DNA from: Pigmentiphaga sp. NML080357
Lineage (GTDB): Bacteria; Pseudomonadota; Gammaproteobacteria; Burkholderiales; Burkholderiaceae_B
NCBI RefSeq assembly: GCF_002188465.1
Contig: NZ_NINW01000013.1
Location: 1 to 35,201, forward strand
Direction of reading: 5' to 3'
DNA length: 35,201 nucleotides
A program made the position numbers and the translations under genes. This document shows, one piece after another, positions 30,783 to 35,201 of the stretch (position 1 is its first letter; each line of letters opens with the position of its first letter). The notes under the pieces are model-generated. The model had not been told where the DNA came from and did not search any database. It worked only from the letters and a program-made list of their open reading frames with translations.

Positions 30783-31390
30783 GCGCCGCCTCCGCTGAAG
30801 GCGACGGCCGCCACAATGGCGACCACGACCGCCGCTGCGACGTAGATCCAGGCGCGCGACACGGGCGCAGGTACCACGGACCCGGTGGCGGCGCTGCCTG
30901 CATGACCCCGTGGATCCGTCGTCGCCGCAGCGGTCGTGGCGTCCGCGTCCGGGCCGGTGATGACCTGGTCCAGCCGCTGGAAAAATTCATCCGCCATTTT
31001 CTTTGCCACGCCGTCGATCACGCGCGCCCCGACCTGGGCCAGCTTGCCGCCGACCTGGGCTTTCACCTGGTAGGCCAGGACGGTGCCGCCCGGGGCATCG
31101 CTGAGCGCGACGCTGGCCGCGCCCTTGCCGAAGCCGGCGGCCCCGCCGGTGCCGTTGAAGCTCAGGTCGTACGACGTGTCGGCTATCTTGTTCTGCAGCG
31201 TGAGGTCCCCCACGAACCTGGCCTTGATGAAACCCACGGCCGCGACCATGGCGACCTTGTAGCGGTCGGGTCCGGTCGCTTCGATGGACTCGCAGCCCGG
31301 GATGCAGGCCTTGAGGACTTCGGGGTCGTTCAGGCAGCGCCAGACTTCATTGCGCGGGGCTTCGATCAGGCGCTCGGCGGCCATTTCCAT
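30779..31390 (-). CDS. CoxG-like SRPBCC protein with C-terminal membrane anchor
   Basis: The 203-residue protein matches the carbon monoxide dehydrogenase subunit G (CoxG) family: RLIEAPRNEVWRCLNDPEVL, KACIPGCESIEATGPDRYKV and the GGTVLAYQVKAQVGGKLAQV and MADEFFQRLDQVI blocks. A linker rich in Ala/Thr and a final helix WIYVAAAVVVAIVAAVAF anchor it to the membrane. In Oligotropha, CoxG helps attach CO dehydrogenase to the membrane; here it probably recruits or matures the molybdenum enzyme. GAGGAG lies eight bases before ATG 31390. It starts 12 bp after the iron-sulfur subunit gene. Confidence 0.9.
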   Translation of the reverse strand: MEMAAERLIEAPRNEVWRCLNDPEVLKACIPGCESIEATGPDRYKVAMVAAVGFIKARFVGDLTLQNKIADTSYDLSFNGTGGAAGFGKGAASVALSDAPGGTVLAYQVKAQVGGKLAQVGARVIDGVAKKMADEFFQRLDQVITGPDADATTAAATTDPRGHAGSAATGSVVPAPVSRAWIYVAAAVVVAIVAAVAFSGGGA

Positions 31391-31402
31391 GCAGTGTGCT
31401 CC

Positions 31403-31888
31403 TCAGTCGCGGGCGCCGGCGCGCTTGGCGGCCAGCCGCACCGCGGCGGTGATTTCCGGGTAGGTGCCGCAGCGGCACAGGTTGCCGGACAGGTAATGTT
31501 CGATCTGGGCCTCGGTGGGGTCGGGATGGGCTTCGAGCAGCTTGCGCGTCATCATCACGAAGCCAGGCGTGCAGAAACCGCACTGGAAGGCGCCACAATC
31601 GATGAAGGCCTGCTGGATGGGGTCGAGTTCGCCGCCGGCGGTGTTGAGCGCTTCGAGGGTCTCGACCTGTTTGCCCTGCAATTTCCAGGCGGGATAGAGG
31701 CAACCCGAGGCCGGCGCGCCGTCCACGTAGATGGTGCAGCAACCGCACAAGCCCTGGCCGCAGCTTTCGCGGGCGCCTTTCAGGCCGCAGCGGCCGAGCA
31801 TGTCGATGGCGTTGTCGCGCACATCCACGTGGCGGCGTTCGGGGCGGCCATTGAGTTCGAATTCGATGTCGATGTGATGGGTGCTCAC
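31403..31888 (-). CDS. Molybdenum hydroxylase, 2Fe-2S subunit
   Basis: The 161-residue small subunit carries both cluster sites: plant-type 2Fe-2S ligands C43, C48, C51 and C63 (CGQGLCGCCTIYVDG) and the helical domain ligands C103, C106, C138 and C140 (CGFCTPG, LCRCGTYPEI). It passes electrons from the molybdenum centre to FAD. The start is GTG 31888, overlapping the large-subunit stop (GTGA). The spacing of the cysteines is that of CoxS/xanthine dehydrogenase family small subunits. Confidence 0.94.
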   Translation of the reverse strand: MSTHHIDIEFELNGRPERRHVDVRDNAIDMLGRCGLKGARESCGQGLCGCCTIYVDGAPASGCLYPAWKLQGKQVETLEALNTAGGELDPIQQAFIDCGAFQCGFCTPGFVMMTRKLLEAHPDPTEAQIEHYLSGNLCRCGTYPEITAAVRLAAKRAGARD

Positions 31889-34170
31889 AGCTGGGCCCTC
31901 TCGTTGTTGCGCATGCCTTCCCAGATCTTCTCGGGGCGGATGGGCAGTTGCGTGATGCGGACGCCCACGGCGTCCTCGATGGCCGCGGCCAGGGCCGAGG
32001 CGACGCCGAAGGTCGCGCTTTCGCCCACGCCCTTGCCGCCGAAGGGACCGTTGGACTGGTAGGCGTCCACCGCCTCGCGGCCGATGGCGCGCGGGATGTC
32101 CTGGATGCCGGGGATCTTGTATTCCGACAGGCCGGCGTTGCGCAGCTGGCCCTGTTCGTCGAATTCCATCTCCTCCAGCGTGACCGTGCCGAGCTGCATG
32201 ATGGCGGCGCCGCTGATCTGGGTCTGGACGACCAGCGGATTGAGGGCGGTGCCGCAGTCGACGACGTTTTCCATCCGCAGGATGGTGTACATGCCGGTCT
32301 CGGTATCGACTTCGACCTCCATGGCGGTGCCGCCTATCATCCAGTTGGGCGTGATGTCTTCGGATTGGCCGGTGTTCTTGTCCGGCGACTGATAGGTAGG
32401 CTTGTAGACGCCGGTACCGATGACCGTGCCGGCCTGCATGCCGAACTTGCGGACGAACAGCGTGCCGAGGTCCGCCGGATCGATACGCTCCACGCCGACC
32501 TCCTTGGCCATCGCCAGCAACTTGGCGAGCGCGTCTTCGGCGGCCAGGCGGACGGCGTGGCCCATGTGGAACGTCGACCGCGAACCCAGCGTCGCCATGT
32601 CGTAGGGCGAGGCATCGGTGTCCGGATTGACCACCGACACCGATTCCGCCGGCACGCCCAGCACTTCGGAAACGATCATGGCCATCAACGTATCCGAGCC
32701 CTGGCCCATGTCGACGGTATTGCATTGCACGCTGCAACTGCCGTCTGCAGCCACCGACACGGCAGCCACCGACGTGGTGGGAGAGACACAGGCCTTGATG
32801 CCCACCCCTATGCCGCGCCCGCGCCGGAAACGCCCCGTCGTCCGTTCGAAGGGCTTGTTCCAGCCGAAGCGTTCCGCCACGCGATTGAGCACCTGCGAAA
32901 TCGCGGCATCCTTCATGACGGTGCCGGTGGCGTGGCGCTTGCCGTCGGACAGCACGTTGCGCAGGCGGAACTCGACGGGGTCGATGCCCATTTCCCGCGC
33001 CATGATGTCGGCCTGGCTTTCATAAGCCCATACCAGCTGCGGGATGCCGAAACCGCGGAAAGCGCCGGCCGGGGGCCGGTTGGTATAGACCGCGACCGAG
33101 GTGACGTCGACGTGTTCGATGTCGTAGGGGCCGGGGGCGGTGAAGCCGGACTTCTGCGTGACGCGCGGTCCGATGTCGGCATAGGCGCCGCCGTTCCAGA
33201 TTACCTCGCAGCGGCGCGCGACGATGCGGCCGTTTTCGTCCACCGCCGATTCGATGTTGAAGGTGGTCGGGTGGCGGGTAATGGTGTAGAACTGTTCGGC
33301 CATCGTCAACGCGACCCGTACCGGCCGCTGGCACAGCATGCTCAGAGCCACCGCCAGCGGCTCGAGCTTGACGTAGAGCTTGCAGCCGAAGCCGCCGCCC
33401 AGGAACGCGGTCTTGATCGTGACCTGGTTCTCGCGCCAGCCCAGCAGGCGCGCGATCTCGGTGCGGGCGAACGAGGGAGTCTGGCTGGCCGTGTAGACAT
33501 ACGCGTGCGCGCTGTGCACGTCGGCCACCGACACCATGGGCTCGAGCGGCACGTGCATGACCTGGTGGGTCTTGAATGTGTTCTTGAATACGCGGTGGGC
33601 GGTCTTGAAGGCCGCTTCGACATCGCCCTTCTTGACGCCGAACGTCAGTGCCACGTTGGTGTCTCGGATGCCGTTCAGGTGCTTGAGGTCGGCAAAGGTA
33701 CCGGCTGGCCGCAGGGAGTCGTGCACGTAGACGTCCGAGCGCATGGCCTCGATCTCGTCCAGCACCGCGGGCAGCTCTTCGATGTCGGCCTGCACCAGGC
33801 CGGCCGCGTCCTCGGCCACGTGGGGCGATTCGGCCACGACCACAGCCACGGGTTCGCCCACATAGCGGACCTTGTCGATTGCGAGAATGGGTTGATCGTG
33901 GAAGGCGGGGCCGTAGTAGGGCTCGGGAATGATCTTGAGGATATCCGCACCGGTGAATACGCCATACACGCCCGGAACGGCAAGCGCGTCCGCCGTGTCG
34001 ATTCCAACGAGACGGCCGTGGGCAACGTGGCTGCGTACGATCTTGGCATGCAGCATGCCTGGCAGCGATACGTGGTGAGTGTAGTTGGCGCGGCCGGTGA
34101 CCTTGTCGACGGCCTCGAGGCGCCTCAGGCCTTTGCCGAGCCGGGTAAGGGGAGGGCGTTCTGTCGTCAT
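31885..34170 (-). CDS. Molybdenum hydroxylase, molybdopterin-binding large subunit
   Basis: The 761-residue catalytic subunit has RLEAVDKVTGRANYTHHVSL at the N-terminus, GGGFGCKLYVKLEPLAVAL, PPAGAFRGFGIPQLVWAYES and VDMGQGSDTLMAMIVSEVLG, and the catalytic glutamate in GGKGVGESATFG (E717). The AFRGFG loop rather than the CSFR loop shows it is not a true copper-molybdenum CO dehydrogenase; it is a hydroxylase or dehydrogenase for an aromatic or heteroaromatic substrate. It overlaps the FAD gene by ATGA at 34167-34170. Substrate unknown. Confidence 0.94.
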   Translation of the reverse strand: MTTERPPLTRLGKGLRRLEAVDKVTGRANYTHHVSLPGMLHAKIVRSHVAHGRLVGIDTADALAVPGVYGVFTGADILKIIPEPYYGPAFHDQPILAIDKVRYVGEPVAVVVAESPHVAEDAAGLVQADIEELPAVLDEIEAMRSDVYVHDSLRPAGTFADLKHLNGIRDTNVALTFGVKKGDVEAAFKTAHRVFKNTFKTHQVMHVPLEPMVSVADVHSAHAYVYTASQTPSFARTEIARLLGWRENQVTIKTAFLGGGFGCKLYVKLEPLAVALSMLCQRPVRVALTMAEQFYTITRHPTTFNIESAVDENGRIVARRCEVIWNGGAYADIGPRVTQKSGFTAPGPYDIEHVDVTSVAVYTNRPPAGAFRGFGIPQLVWAYESQADIMAREMGIDPVEFRLRNVLSDGKRHATGTVMKDAAISQVLNRVAERFGWNKPFERTTGRFRRGRGIGVGIKACVSPTTSVAAVSVAADGSCSVQCNTVDMGQGSDTLMAMIVSEVLGVPAESVSVVNPDTDASPYDMATLGSRSTFHMGHAVRLAAEDALAKLLAMAKEVGVERIDPADLGTLFVRKFGMQAGTVIGTGVYKPTYQSPDKNTGQSEDITPNWMIGGTAMEVEVDTETGMYTILRMENVVDCGTALNPLVVQTQISGAAIMQLGTVTLEEMEFDEQGQLRNAGLSEYKIPGIQDIPRAIGREAVDAYQSNGPFGGKGVGESATFGVASALAAAIEDAVGVRITQLPIRPEKIWEGMRNNERAQL

Positions 34171-35045
34171 GCTTGTCTCGCTGCCGGTTTGGGGGCCTGC
34201 AGGGCCCGCTCGAAGACCTCGGGAAGATAGGCGCGCAGCAGGGCCTGCTTGTATTCCATGCTGCCGTGGCTGTCGGGAACCAGCGTGGACTCGTCTACCG
34301 CCGCCCGCGCGGCGCGCCGGCCCAGCTCCGCCGACCAGGACTGGCCTTCGAGCACGGCTTCGGCTTGCTGCAGGCGCATGGGGCGGTCGGTGGCGGCACC
34401 GATGAATAGCCGGACCCGCGCGATCCGGCTGCCGTCCAGGTCGAAAGCTGCCGCGATGCCCAGGGTGGGCCAGTCGTGGCGGGCGCGGGTGGTGACCTTC
34501 TTGTAGTAGGCACAGGCGGGCTGGCGAGGAATCACGAGCCCGACGATGAGCTCGTCGGCTTCCAGCGAGGTCTCGTAGTATCCCTGGTAGAGCTGGTCCA
34601 CCGCGATCTCGCGGGTACCGCGTACGCTCTGCGCGACCACCCGGGCGCCGAGGGCGCTGAGCACGGGGGGCAGGTCCATGTGAGGATCGCCGTGCGACAG
34701 ATAGCCGCCTATCATCGCGACGTTGCGCACACGGGGGTTGGCCAGGGTGGCGAACACCTGCGGCAGCAGCGGGTGGGAGGCGCACAGGCCCGCGTGGCGC
34801 TCCATCTCGCCCAGCGTGGCCAGCCCGTCGATGCGCGCCTGGCCGTCGTCGCCGACGCGGATCTTGCGCAGGCCGTCGCGCAGGCCCTCGAGGCTGACCA
34901 GGCTGTCCACGTTCAGGACGCCGGCGCGGCGCATCAGCGAAATCGCAGTCGCGCCGCTCACCGGGCGGCCGGCAAAACCGGGCGCGGCAATGATCTTGAG
35001 CGCGTCGTCCAGGGTGGACGGTTGCAGCAGTTCAAAAGGGGACAT
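34167..35045 (-). CDS. Molybdenum hydroxylase, FAD-binding subunit
   Basis: The 292-residue protein has the FAD_binding_5 fold of CoxM/XdhB: PVSGATAISLMRR, TLANPRVRNVAMIGGYLSHG and DPHMDLPPVLSALGARVV, and a CO dehydrogenase flavoprotein C-terminal region (YYKKVTTRARHDWPTLGIAA). It takes electrons from the 2Fe-2S subunit. The usual GGN motif reads GGY here. GAGGAA lies eight bases before ATG 35045. It is the first gene of the operon as seen, and the IS repeat starts only 33 bp upstream. Confidence 0.93.
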   Translation of the reverse strand: MSPFELLQPSTLDDALKIIAAPGFAGRPVSGATAISLMRRAGVLNVDSLVSLEGLRDGLRKIRVGDDGQARIDGLATLGEMERHAGLCASHPLLPQVFATLANPRVRNVAMIGGYLSHGDPHMDLPPVLSALGARVVAQSVRGTREIAVDQLYQGYYETSLEADELIVGLVIPRQPACAYYKKVTTRARHDWPTLGIAAAFDLDGSRIARVRLFIGAATDRPMRLQQAEAVLEGQSWSAELGRRAARAAVDESTLVPDSHGSMEYKQALLRAYLPEVFERALQAPKPAARQA

Positions 35046-35077
35046 GTCGTGTTCCTCTGTCCGGATCCGGGGACCTA

Positions 35078-35201
35078 GGGCGTGTTCACACTAAATGAAT
35101 TTGCTCGTATACTTCGGGTATGGAAATCACCGAAGCCCAATATCAGCAGATCGAGCACTGTTTGCCGCGACAGCGCGGCAACGTCAGCCTGACGAATCTG
35201 C
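35078..35201 (+). mobile_element. 5' end of an IS5-family insertion sequence
   Basis: This starts with the terminal repeat GGGCGTGTTCACACTA (35078-35093), exact complement of the repeat at 110-125, and runs out of the window. CTAG lies at the junction, as at the left copy. The element is in the same orientation as the left one. Confidence 0.87.
35120..35201 (+). CDS. IS5-family transposase, N-terminal fragment (partial at window edge)
   Basis: From ATG 35120 the frame reads MEITEAQYQQIEHCLPRQRG then NVSLTNL, the N-terminus of IS5/IS427-group transposases, including Bordetella elements of this type. The DDE residues lie beyond the window. The leader between the terminal repeat and the ATG is only 26 bases. 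Confidence 0.85.
   Translation, partial: MEITEAQYQQIEHCLPRQRGNVSLTNL

Noticed and set aside
30779-34170. Aerobic CO dehydrogenase (cox) operon
   Set aside because: Subunit order and CoxG suggest it, but the large subunit has an AFRGFG loop and lacks the cysteine-bearing CSFR loop of Cu-Mo CO dehydrogenase.
31948-34230. 760-residue plus-strand open frame
   Set aside because: Antisense to the well-supported molybdopterin subunit; long open frames on the opposite strand are expected in GC-rich DNA.

Overview
The window is about 35 kb of GC-rich betaproteobacterial chromosome. Four Bug-type (TctC-like) periplasmic binding proteins, a Gram-negative porin, the gene content and the style of the intergenic repeats point to the Bordetella/Achromobacter group (Alcaligenaceae), most likely Bordetella. 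Species cannot be fixed from sequence reading alone. Both window edges are pieces of the same kind of IS5-family element (16-bp terminal repeats, both transposases on the + strand), so almost everything described lies between two directly repeated IS copies.

Region 1 (1-10.5 kb) holds small housekeeping and stress-type genes. These are a GFA-fold protein, tRNA-Ser(UGA), a DUF488 protein, a DUF2945 protein, a LuxR-type regulator, a secreted acidic protein, a SAM methyltransferase, a Bug protein with two identical palindromes in an AT-rich promoter, a metallo-beta-lactamase-fold hydrolase, a DUF4142 protein, a small membrane protein, a VOC protein, a GlsB/YeaQ-type membrane protein, a lipoprotein, two small unknowns and a stand-alone receiver protein.

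Region 2 (10.5-22.5 kb) is mostly uptake and catabolism. After a CynX-type MFS exporter, a small unknown and a GNAT acetyltransferase comes a divergent LysR gene next to an isopenicillin-N-synthase-like 2-oxoglutarate/Fe(II) oxygenase, a Bug protein and a porin. Convergent to these is a DapA-like aldolase plus Bug pair, divergent from a TetR gene with a 15-bp palindrome between them. Next is a three-gene minus-strand operon: a 2-aminomuconate-deaminase-like RidA protein, an ACMSD-like decarboxylase and a Bug protein. It looks like part of a 2-aminomuconate (3-hydroxyanthranilate, 2-nitrobenzoate or 2-aminophenol) pathway.

Region 3 (22.7-28 kb) is core genome: a quinone oxidoreductase, a 78-bp tandem repeat, tpiA-secG-tRNA-Leu(GAG) with a strong terminator, a TerC-family membrane protein behind a probable yybP-ykoY manganese riboswitch, and an OafA-type acyltransferase.

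Region 4 (28-35 kb) is a second catabolic module. A LysR gene overlaps an acyl-CoA-synthetase-like ligase. Convergent to them is a tightly overlapping molybdenum-hydroxylase operon (FAD, molybdopterin and 2Fe-2S subunits, CoxG-like protein, RidA protein). An IS copy begins only about 33 bp upstream of the first gene of this operon.

No CRISPR array, phage module, toxin-antitoxin pair or obvious defence system was seen. The most interesting items are the operator-like palindromes in front of an orphan Bug gene, the DapA-like protein that keeps the Schiff-base lysine but lacks the usual proton-relay residues, the partial aminomuconate operon, and the Mo-hydroxylase operon now abutting an IS.
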